The translations under genes and the position numbers were made by a program. Shown here piece by piece: positions 54,739 to 62,603 of a stretch of 62,603 nucleotides of DNA. The DNA comes from Herbinix sp. (lineage in GTDB: Bacteria > Bacillota > Clostridia > Lachnospirales > Lachnospiraceae), in contig JARBTJ010000035.1 in assembly GCA_029240245.1 (NCBI GenBank), positions 1 through 62,603 on the forward strand, given 5' to 3'. Every line of letters starts with the position of its first letter. Position 1 is the first letter of the stretch. Below the pieces are notes generated by a model that searched no databases, was not told where the DNA came from, and worked only from the letters and a program-made list of their open reading frames with translations.

Positions 54739-57177
54739 TCACACACCTCTCCGGGCAGCCGATATCCACCGTTTTCTCGAAAGTAAAGCTGCACTTATCC
54801 CTATCGCCAGGATAAGCAGCATGGGTAATAACCACAAAATTCCCTGATACCCCTTATCAAGCCATATCTCCATGACCCCCGCAGGTTTTAATAATGAAAC
54901 ATACGCAATCTGTCTAAAACCTACATATTCCAAAGCAGCGGGTATTGTCGTTACAGCGACCGCTGCTATAATGCCTTCACTGCTTGCTTTTGTATAAGAG
55001 GAAACAAGCAACGCCAAGAGAGCCATGCAATACATGAGCAGCACTCGAAGAGCATAGACCATAATCATGAATTCACCGATTGACATGACAATCGGAAATT
55101 CCTCCAGAATGCCAATGCTCTGTACCGGTGCTTTTAAGTAGGGCAGGCCTACACTGTTTTTTACATTCATAATCGCAGTATAGTAAATGGGCAGAGCTAC
55201 ACACAACGTAACAATGAAAGCCCATAACATTTTTAAACCAATTACCGGTTGACGCCCCTTTGCAATCGCCCGTACCAAAGCAAATGCTTTCATTTGCTTT
55301 TCATAGGCTATGGAGCTTCCCACCATCAGGGTGATAAAAAGAATAATCGTAAGGACATCTTTTCTCTGTCCGGTCGCTGAAGCATTCCCAATTAGTGTTT
55401 CGTATCCCAATGGATTTACCAGCCAGACATCAATCCCTCTGGTTTCTTTTATCTCATTTAGTCGTGCTATCTGCGTCTTCATATACTCCAGCGCAGCGAT
55501 TCGGTACGATATCTGCTCCCTTTGATAAGTAATCGGATAATATTCCTCATAACTCATCTCATCCGCCAGATATCTGGCTGTGGCATCTAAGATCATGGCC
55601 ATCTGCACATCCACCTGACTCTGCTCCTGATTAAAAAATTCCATCGTTTTCTCTGTGATAGGTCCGCCGGCATCATCATAATATTCATTACGGATGGACA
55701 TTTCATTGCTGTAAAATATCTGATGATTGGTTTTCGCATTCCACGCCAGATAAAGTAAAATAAGGAGCAAGAAAATCCCCTTCTGGACCCAGAAAAGTTT
55801 ATAGCCTTCAAAACGAAACAGTGACACATGACCGGACCTCTTTGATAGTATAGCTAAAAGCCGATCAAACTGCTTTGCCAAGACACTCGGAGCCTGAACG
55901 GGCCGCTTCTTCGCATTAATCACATATGTGATAACCAGGCAGACGACTAAAATCACTGGTAACGTAATGCTTGCTACAGCTCGGATTCCGATCGGGTGGG
56001 AAAATAGATTTAAGTTTAAATAATAAGTGTATTTATTTCCCACATCGATGAAAGAGAACAGATTAATGTATTTTAATAAATTAAACTTACTCAAAATCGA
56101 AATATAGGTATAGGAAGCATATTGCACTACTAACAGCATAGCCATGGCAAGAATGGAAAAGCTCATATTTTGGAACGCTGATACCGCAAGCCATGACGCA
56201 ACCCCAATCAAAGCGAATGCCAAACCCTTAAGCATTATAAACTGGAGCACAAATCCACCGATTGTTACCGGATACGGATTGTTCTGGAACGTTGGGATAG
56301 ACTGCAGCATCCTTCCAAAATCAGATGTTCCGCCATACAGGATCAAACCAATCAAAAGGTTACACCCATAAAACAAGAAAGCCGAAGCAAATGCAACCAA
56401 TATAATCACACCGCTTCTTTGAAAGGCCAGCCAAAACCTTCCACGTTTCGTTGCATAAATGATATTCCAGAGGCCCTTCTTTCTCTCACTTAAAAATTGT
56501 ATGATAACGCATACCATCAATCCGAGAAGCAGATAATCAGTTACTTTAAATTGAACAAACATAGTAAATGCTTCATCACTTCCTATGGTTAAAGGTTTTG
56601 TCATCATTGCAGCATATTCCTTGTCCGTCTTTTCAATATTACCTTTTGAAAAGGAATTGGGCTTTGAAAAAATACTGATGGTACTCATTTGCACTGCCTG
56701 ATTATGTATATCTTCCAGCTTTTTCGGATAATCCTTGAGTATATATGAAAGCTGCGAATGGATTTTAGAAATAACTGCTCCGGTAATCCTTTGCTCCTCA
56801 TTTGCATAAAGCTTTGGATTCTCATAATATTCCTCGACCAAATCCGGATAATCCTTGGCATATTGATTTTTCATCTGATCATAGTATTCGGTTAATTGTG
56901 GTGCGCCAGTTGCAGAGTCGTAGCTGTCAATTGCCGTAAGGATATTATAGACTTCACTTTTCTTAGTAATAACCGTCAGTTCTTCATATAGCTCCTGATA
57001 ATCCCGGTCCTTATATTCGTTCTGAAGCTCTGCAAATTTTCGCTTCGTCTCTCTGGTATAATCATAACTCCTACTGCCCATCTGATCCTTCAATAGAAAG
57101 AATATATTAATAGTAAATAATAGGATCAGGAACCCAATTATTTTTTTATTGGTGAATATTCGCCCTAACTCCCCCAT
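54739..57177 (-). CDS. Double-length ABC-2 type permease (812 aa)
   Basis: Two similar halves. Each has a first helix (residues about 13-31 and 465-485), a 150-200 residue external domain rich in Tyr and Glu (for example EYYDQMKNQYAKDYPDL and MSYEEYYPITYQREQI), and then about five helices. ABC-2 permeases usually have one such half; here two are fused, so one chain could form the whole membrane channel. The start overlaps the ATPase stop by one base (TAATG). The substrate is unknown; peptide, lipid or drug export are options. Confidence 0.8.
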   Translation of the reverse strand: MGELGRIFTNKKIIGFLILLFTINIFFLLKDQMGSRSYDYTRETKRKFAELQNEYKDRDYQELYEELTVITKKSEVYNILTAIDSYDSATGAPQLTEYYDQMKNQYAKDYPDLVEEYYENPKLYANEEQRITGAVISKIHSQLSYILKDYPKKLEDIHNQAVQMSTISIFSKPNSFSKGNIEKTDKEYAAMMTKPLTIGSDEAFTMFVQFKVTDYLLLGLMVCVIIQFLSERKKGLWNIIYATKRGRFWLAFQRSGVIILVAFASAFLFYGCNLLIGLILYGGTSDFGRMLQSIPTFQNNPYPVTIGGFVLQFIMLKGLAFALIGVASWLAVSAFQNMSFSILAMAMLLVVQYASYTYISILSKFNLLKYINLFSFIDVGNKYTYYLNLNLFSHPIGIRAVASITLPVILVVCLVITYVINAKKRPVQAPSVLAKQFDRLLAILSKRSGHVSLFRFEGYKLFWVQKGIFLLLILLYLAWNAKTNHQIFYSNEMSIRNEYYDDAGGPITEKTMEFFNQEQSQVDVQMAMILDATARYLADEMSYEEYYPITYQREQISYRIAALEYMKTQIARLNEIKETRGIDVWLVNPLGYETLIGNASATGQRKDVLTIILFITLMVGSSIAYEKQMKAFALVRAIAKGRQPVIGLKMLWAFIVTLCVALPIYYTAIMNVKNSVGLPYLKAPVQSIGILEEFPIVMSIGEFMIMVYALRVLLMYCMALLALLVSSYTKASSEGIIAAVAVTTIPAALEYVGFRQIAYVSLLKPAGVMEIWLDKGYQGILWLLPMLLILAIGISAALLSRKRWISAARRGV

Positions 57178-58046
57178 TATGCTCTTCCCTCCAGATAATA
57201 CAGATAGACATCCTCCATATCGATATTCCCTTTTACCGGTCTAAAGGCCTCCGGCAGATCATCACCAACCAACCGAAGAACAAGGCCCTCCTTCCTCTGG
57301 GACACATTTCCGATGTGATACGATTCCTGATAACTCTTAATCTCTTCAAGGGTGCATACAGCTTCCGCTACTTTTCCTTCAATGGATTCAATCAATTCAT
57401 AGGGAGTTGCTTCTTTCATGAGCTGCCCCTTCTTAATTAACAGTACCTTAGCAGCAATACATTCAATATCGCTGACAACATGAGTTGCAAGAAGAACAAT
57501 TTTATTCTGTGCTATCTCCGAGATAAAATTACGGATACGGATACGTTCCTCCGGATCAAGACCTGCGGTCGGTTCATCCAGAATCAATATCTTCGGATCT
57601 CCAAGCAAAGCCGTCGCAAGTAAAACCCTTTGTCTCATACCTCCGGAGAAGCCTCCTAATTTTCGGTGTGCCTCCTTATTAAGCCCTACCAGCTCCAGCA
57701 AAAATTCTATCTCCTTACGTGCCTGCTTACGTGATAAGCCTTTCAACGCTGCCATATAGAATAAGAACTTTCTTGCAGAAAAATGATCGTAAAGCCCCTG
57801 CTGCTGTGGCATATAACCAAGAAGTTTACGAAATTCCCCACCCATCTTTAAGATATCCTGTCCATCATAAAGAATTTCACCCTTGTCCCTCTTAACATTG
57901 TCCGTAAGAAGATTCATCAGGGTACTTTTCCCGGCACCATTTGGTCCCAAGATACCGTAGACCCCCTCTGTCAGTGTCGTAGTGAAATCCTTCAACGCAT
58001 AAATACTACCGTATTGTTTTGATAAACCCTTCATTTCCAAAACCAT
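57177..58046 (-). CDS. ABC-2 type exporter ATP-binding protein (289 aa)
   Basis: Walker A GPNGAGKST, signature FSGGMRQRVLLATALLGDP, Walker B ILILDEPTAGLDPEER, H-loop ATHVVSDIE. C-terminal extension of about 70 residues as in CcmA/BcrA-class exporter ATPases. GGAGG precedes the ATG. Coupled to the double permease; no regulator gene adjacent. Confidence 0.92.
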   Translation of the reverse strand: MVLEMKGLSKQYGSIYALKDFTTTLTEGVYGILGPNGAGKSTLMNLLTDNVKRDKGEILYDGQDILKMGGEFRKLLGYMPQQQGLYDHFSARKFLFYMAALKGLSRKQARKEIEFLLELVGLNKEAHRKLGGFSGGMRQRVLLATALLGDPKILILDEPTAGLDPEERIRIRNFISEIAQNKIVLLATHVVSDIECIAAKVLLIKKGQLMKEATPYELIESIEGKVAEAVCTLEEIKSYQESYHIGNVSQRKEGLVLRLVGDDLPEAFRPVKGNIDMEDVYLYYLEGRA

Positions 58047-58137
58047 AAAATTACCTCCACTTTAGATCAATCCTTCTTTTACATCTATGATTTAAGTATC
58101 AAAGGTGCTATAAACTTTTCCAGCAGCACCTCATACT

Positions 58138-59523
58138 TCATGGAGCTTGCTCAGGTGCCTCTATCATTTTTTCCAGCTTATGTACCCCGGTACCAATCTG
58201 GCTTTTATCCAGGGTATAGTAATCATAGGAAATACCTTTTTCTACTGAAGACCAGGCGATAATCAATTTATCCTCCGATACTCCGATAACCTTATCATAA
58301 AAGATATTATTCCCATCTAGATCTATGATGTCGACCAGCTCCCCCTCCTTATCATAGACCCTGCATTCCTTATCGTAATCTCCCGTATCATAAAGATTAT
58401 GCGACAGATTATGAAAATAGATATAATCCTCATCGATTGTGATATTGGATAGGTATGGAAGATAGGTATCATCCCCGGTATCTATGATCAACTTTGTTTC
58501 CTTGGTCTCCAGGTTCATTTTATACACAATATTACCTGGCTTTACCACATAGTACATATATCCGTCCATGATAAAATAATCGAGAAAATCAGGATCCATA
58601 TCCAATTCTTCAATTATACCGGTATCAATATGTACTCTGCATAGCTTCGCATCATTTTCCTGTAAGTCATCTGAGTAATATCTTCTATCAAGAAAATATA
58701 TATAAGGTCCAAACCCTCGCAGCCCATTAATCAGCCTAAGCTTTGTATCCAGCTTTTGGCTTAAGAGCACCTCTTCGTCATGATTTTTCTCGAGGTTCCA
58801 TCGCTTCAGGGATACAATGCTTTCATCCTTATATTGAGAACATAAGAATTGATAAAAGTAACCTCTATGAAATGTATAGCTATAAGCATACTCGGACGAT
58901 TTATATTGACCATTATCCATCTTTTCAAAATATTGTGTAAACAGCTTCGTTATAATCTCTTGGTCAGTACCATCCACTTTTACCCGGGTAAGATAATAAT
59001 CAACCACTTCCGGAGTAACAAATTCATTATTCATTAGAATTTCCGCATTCATATCGTCTGTCAGTGTATAGAGATAACCATTATAATAGCCAAAATAATC
59101 GCTTGCATAGGAACTGCATTCATCAGATAACATATCATGTTCGCAATTAGGCTTATTGCATAATATTACACTTGTTTTACTTATTTTATCGTAAAACATA
59201 GTTCTTCCACTTAATCTATCAAAATAATAATAACCGTCTTCTGTTTCATCCAGCACCTGCCTGATCGGATTAAAATCCAAGCCTTTTAGATAGACGTCTG
59301 TCAGATATTTATCGTCTACCGGCTGAAAATCGATATCCTGTACCTGAAAGGATTCCTTATAATCAGTAGCATTCTTGTCGGCATTTTCCTGATTTACATT
59401 TACCTCCGACTCGCCTGTTCCATTCAGATTTTGGACTGCTTCTTTATCATCGGATGGTTTATTGCAGCCATATAATGATAAGGAACATCCTATAAGTAAT
59501 AGTATTATTAATAACCGTTTCAT
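58138..59523 (-). CDS. Cys-motif lipoprotein, paralog 1 (461 aa)
   Basis: A lipobox LYGCNKP after a short signal, acidic linker, then a domain of repeated two-strand units (for example YIYFLDRRYY, YMYYVVKPGNIVYKMN, YIYFHNLSHN) that looks like a beta-propeller (DUF5050-like). A conserved CNKPNCEH ... C motif near residue 125 may bind metal or form a disulfide. AGGAGGGG precedes the ATG. Two more copies follow upstream. The link to the adjacent exporter, 90 bases away, is inferred only from position. Confidence 0.75.
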   Translation of the reverse strand: MKRLLIILLLIGCSLSLYGCNKPSDDKEAVQNLNGTGESEVNVNQENADKNATDYKESFQVQDIDFQPVDDKYLTDVYLKGLDFNPIRQVLDETEDGYYYFDRLSGRTMFYDKISKTSVILCNKPNCEHDMLSDECSSYASDYFGYYNGYLYTLTDDMNAEILMNNEFVTPEVVDYYLTRVKVDGTDQEIITKLFTQYFEKMDNGQYKSSEYAYSYTFHRGYFYQFLCSQYKDESIVSLKRWNLEKNHDEEVLLSQKLDTKLRLINGLRGFGPYIYFLDRRYYSDDLQENDAKLCRVHIDTGIIEELDMDPDFLDYFIMDGYMYYVVKPGNIVYKMNLETKETKLIIDTGDDTYLPYLSNITIDEDYIYFHNLSHNLYDTGDYDKECRVYDKEGELVDIIDLDGNNIFYDKVIGVSEDKLIIAWSSVEKGISYDYYTLDKSQIGTGVHKLEKMIEAPEQAP

Positions 59524-59554
59524 TCAAATAGCCCCTCCTAATAAATATCTTACC

Positions 59555-59610
59555 AAGAAGTCCCTTCATTATATAACCTACATTACAATGTTTTACTGAA
59601 GGGACTTCTC
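59555..59610 (-). other. Inverted repeat in front of lipoprotein paralog 1
   Basis: AGAAGTCCCTTCA and TGAAGGGACTTCT are exact inverses, about 28 bases apart. The same arms recur at 61226-61285, 42 bases before paralog 2. It lies 32 bases before the paralog 1 ATG and about 165 bases past the paralog 2 stop; a terminator or leader element copied with the gene. Confidence 0.7.
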
Positions 59611-59774
59611 TTAATAATATGTAATTTTTTTGCATATACCGAAAATCAAAGGTCACCATACTACAAAATCCCAAAGCGTAAAGGTTCAAAGTCGAAGGGT
59701 GTTATAATGGTAAATCTCTTTAAGTTTCTGAATTTCTGAATTCGTTCTAAATCAAACTATAAAACACCCAAATA

Positions 59775-61184
59775 TCAATTGCCTCTAACAGGAGCTATTA
59801 TCATCTTTTCCACTTTATGTACTCCCGTACCTATCTGGCTTTTATCAAGGGTATAATAGTAATTAGCAAGTGGATTCTCTTCGTTAGCCCAGGCAATGAT
59901 TAGCTTGTCATTATAAACCCCTAATATATCATCTGAATAGGTACAATTCCCGTCCATATCAATGGTATCGACCAAATTACCATCCAAATCATAAACTCTA
60001 CACTCTTTATCATATTCTTCGTTGCTTAAGAGATAGTGATATAAATTCTGATAATAGATATAATCCCCATCCAAAATAATATTCGATACATAGGGCAAAT
60101 AGGTTTCATCCTGATTATCTATAATTAGTTTCGTTTCCTTCGTTTCCATATTCATCTTATAAATAAGGTTACCCGGTCTTAACACATAGTATAAATAACC
60201 TTCCGAAATATAATAATCAATTAAATTACCACCTACAACAATTTCTTCTATTTCACCCGTATTGATATGTAATCGGTATAGTTTTGACTCACTGTCTTCA
60301 AAATCATCTGTAGAATATGTTAATTCAACGAAATATATATAATTGCCGTACCCTTTTAATCCAAAAATAGTTCTATCCTTCACATCAATCTTTTGGCTTA
60401 AAAGTACCTCTTCTGTGTGATCGCTATCTAAATTCCAGCGTTTTATATAAATGATAGATTCATCTTTAAATTGAGAGGAAAAAGCTTGATAAAAGTAGCC
60501 TCTGTGTATAGTATAGCGGTGGTCTAGCAGTGCAGATACATATTCCCCTGATTCATTTAATTCCAAGTATTGCGTAAACAGTTTGCATATATTTTCTTTT
60601 TCAGTTCCATCTTCTTTAACTCTGGTAAGATAGTAGTTTACTTTTTTTAGTTGTAGCTTTTCCTCTTTTTCAAGAGGATTAAGTGGTCCACGCTTCTGGT
60701 CATCACTAATCGAATATAAGTATCCATTATAATTATTCAGAAACTCAAAGGTAAAAGCGCTACATTCCTCCGACCATCCATTATGTTCACAATTCGGCTT
60801 GTTACAGAAAACAACACTCGTTTTACTGTTTTTATCATAAAACATAATTCGTGAGCTTTGTTGATCATAAAAGAAGTATCCATCCTCTGTTTCGTCTAAT
60901 ACCCGTCTGGTATGATCATAATCAATACCTTCCATAAATCCTTCTCCAATATATTTGCTATCAACGGGCTTTATACTTATCTCTTCTTTCTCGTTACTAA
61001 GTCCCTTGTTATCGTTAATTCCATCCTTACTTTGTGAACTATCCGGTAATTCATCATTACCGTTTTCTTCGTTTTCATAAGCATTCTGTTGACCGTTTGA
61101 TGGCATCTCATTATTATTTAATTTCGAACATCCAATAAATTGAATGGTACAAAAGATCAGAACGAGTATAACTATCTTTTTCAT
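59775..61184 (-). CDS. Cys-motif lipoprotein, paralog 2 (469 aa)
   Basis: The ATG at 61184 (MKKIVILVLIFCTI) begins directly with a lipoprotein signal ending FIGCSKL; an ATG at 61199 adds five residues without a better ribosome site. Same layout as paralog 1: acidic Asn/Glu linker, RRVLDETEDGYFFYD, a CNKPNCEH ... C motif, propeller-like strand repeats, and the ending YYTLDKSQIGTGVHKVEKMI. The function is unknown. Confidence 0.75.
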   Translation of the reverse strand: MKKIVILVLIFCTIQFIGCSKLNNNEMPSNGQQNAYENEENGNDELPDSSQSKDGINDNKGLSNEKEEISIKPVDSKYIGEGFMEGIDYDHTRRVLDETEDGYFFYDQQSSRIMFYDKNSKTSVVFCNKPNCEHNGWSEECSAFTFEFLNNYNGYLYSISDDQKRGPLNPLEKEEKLQLKKVNYYLTRVKEDGTEKENICKLFTQYLELNESGEYVSALLDHRYTIHRGYFYQAFSSQFKDESIIYIKRWNLDSDHTEEVLLSQKIDVKDRTIFGLKGYGNYIYFVELTYSTDDFEDSESKLYRLHINTGEIEEIVVGGNLIDYYISEGYLYYVLRPGNLIYKMNMETKETKLIIDNQDETYLPYVSNIILDGDYIYYQNLYHYLLSNEEYDKECRVYDLDGNLVDTIDMDGNCTYSDDILGVYNDKLIIAWANEENPLANYYYTLDKSQIGTGVHKVEKMIIAPVRGN

Positions 61185-61225
61185 ATCCACGCCTTTCATA
61201 TAAATAATTTAAATAAAAGCTATAG

Positions 61226-61285
61226 AAAAGTCCCTTCACAGCATAAACCATGAATCTAATTTATGTTTAACCTGAAGGGACTTTT
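61226..61285 (-). other. Inverted repeat in front of lipoprotein paralog 2
   Basis: AAAAGTCCCTTCA and TGAAGGGACTTTT, about 34 bases apart, followed on the minus strand by TTTTCTATAGCTTTT, a passable U-rich tract. Copy of the element at 59555-59610. Confidence 0.7.
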
Positions 61286-61413
61286 ATTATGCTTTACTAT
61301 ATGATTAGTTTATTTATTCAACTATGTACATAGTATTATGTTTTTTGGATATTGTCAACATTTTTTATCATATTTTTACTGTATTGGAAAAATAATATCA
61401 ATCCTATTCGATT

Positions 61414-62538
61414 TCAATCAGCGGCCTCAATCAACTTTTCCAATGTATGTACCCCCGTACCTATCCGGCTTTTATCCAAGGTGTAATAGTCATAGGCAAA
61501 TCTATTATCCTTTGATGCCCAGGCAATCATCAGTTTATCACCCGATACACCGATTGGTTTGCATGAATAATTTCCGTCCAGATCGATGACATCTACCAGT
61601 GCACCTTCCTTATCAAAGACCCTGCATTCGATATCATAATCTTCTTTCGCTATAAGATTGTGACTCAAATTATCAATATAAATATAATCCTGATCCATAT
61701 TAACATTTCCAAAATACGGAATATATGTGTCATCCGTAATCTCTATTAGCTTTTTCGTTTCCATGGTATCCATGTTCATTTTATAAAGGATTTTACCCAG
61801 CCCTGACACATAATATAGGTCACCATCCACAATAAAATAATCCTGGAATGTACTATCAATATCAATTTCATCTATATTACCCGTATCTATATGAATTCTA
61901 CATAGCTTTGCATCAGCAACCTGAAACTCATCAGAATAAGGTCCGCGATTAATATAATAAATATATGGTCCAAAACCCTTTAATGTATTGATAAACCTTA
62001 CATTTGAATCCTGCTTATAGCTGAATAGCACTTCTTCTTTCTGCTCTTTAAGGTTCCATCTCTTTATAAATAATATAGATTCATCTTTGTATTCAGAATT
62101 TAAGGCATAATAGAAATAGCCTCTATGAAAAAGGTAATTATTCATATAAGTAGACGAAACAAACTGCCCATTTTCATTTTCACCAAAATATTGCGTAAAC
62201 AGTTTTGCTACTATCTCTTTGTCAGTGCTATCTTCTTTATAACGGGTTAGATAATAATTAACTACATTCTGAGGGGTATAATTGTTTGCTATAGTTTGAG
62301 GATCAATTATTCTATTTACGTCATCAGTAAGGGTATATAGATACCCGTCATAATAACCAATATACTCCATGGCAAAGGAACTGCAATCTTCATCTAATCC
62401 ACCATGGCTACAATTGGGTCTATTACAAAAATATACACTTGACTTACTTTTCTTATCATAAAACATGATATTGCTTCCTTGATAATAATAAAAACCGTCT
62501 TCTGGCTGAATTGGATTCCGAAGTTCCAGTTTGCAAAT
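61414..62538 (-). pseudogene. Cys-motif lipoprotein, paralog 3, N-terminally truncated
   Basis: From an ATG at 62466 the 350 codons match paralogs 1 and 2 from their MFYDK position to the end (CNRPNCSH ... C motif, propeller-like units, YYTLDKSRIGTGVHTLEKLI). Upstream in frame, NPI, then PEDGFYYY, still fits the family but with a deletion, and a TAA at 62539 closes the frame. No signal peptide or lipobox occurs. The bases from about 62500 to 62603 look like short degenerate repeats rather than the missing N-terminus. An AAGGA before the internal ATG could allow a cytosolic product, but loss of function is more likely. Confidence 0.6.
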
Positions 62539-62603
62539 TTAACTTCCGATTCGGCACATCTCTTGCAAGACTAAATTCCGGAGAACTAAATTGTTCTTAA
62601 AAA

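Overview
The window is low-GC, with Shine-Dalgarno sites (AGGAGG-like) in front of most genes. Its regulatory RNAs (lysine riboswitch, T-box) and gene families point to an anaerobic Bacillota of the Clostridia, most likely a Lachnospiraceae-type organism. This assignment rests on family recognition, not on a marker gene. No rRNA, tRNA, transposase, phage gene or CRISPR array was seen.

Region 1 (1-25653, all minus strand). After the 5' part of an oligoendopeptidase F gene comes a 24.6 kb locus that reads as an unusual Tad/Flp-like (type IVc-like) surface-fibre or secretion system. In transcription order (right to left) it holds a TadZ/CpaE-like ATPase with a degenerate P-loop, a small two-helix membrane protein, a CpaB/RcpC-like protein, a degenerate ParA-like protein, a second degenerate TadZ-like ATPase, a CpaF/TadA-type secretion ATPase and a fused TadB/TadC-like platform. 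A block of degenerate tandem repeats follows. Then come four small paralogous pilin-like proteins, an M50-type intramembrane protease, two giant single-pass proteins (1422 and about 746 aa) made of Ig-like domains and CxxC zinc-ribbon-like modules, a membrane-anchored protein, an SLH-like protein and a 1294-aa secreted protein. No type IV prepilin peptidase was found here, and the pilin-like proteins lack a visible prepilin cleavage motif. This is the best candidate in the window for an undescribed system.

Region 2 (26107-36900). A small His/Lys-rich ORF, a DUF2238/YjdF-like membrane protein, an amidase-tail remnant and an amino-acid ABC transporter. The transporter sits behind a clear lysine riboswitch with a terminator, so it is probably a lysine importer, but its binding-protein gene is frameshifted. 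Then come a MalY/PatB aminotransferase next to a transsulfuration enzyme, a DUF4153-like membrane protein and a UraA-type permease.

Region 3 (37080-45612). A decayed ORF, an AzgA-type purine permease, a divergent EF-G-like GTPase, and an aroF-tyrA-aroA operon with a consensus promoter and a probable attenuating leader.

Region 4 (45643-62603, minus strand). A chemotaxis receptor, an Lpl-type carbohydrate ABC importer without its own ATPase, and tyrS behind a tyrosine T-box. Between the T-box terminator and tyrS lie a MITE-like palindrome and a 36-39 bp tandem repeat that runs into the coding sequence. An ABC-2 exporter with a double-length permease and three tandem paralogous lipoproteins finish the window; the last of the three is N-terminally truncated.

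A recurring theme is short degenerate tandem repeats upstream of genes (17.5, 47.9 and 53.7 kb) and a palindromic element present in a long and a short form (54.0 and 39.2 kb).
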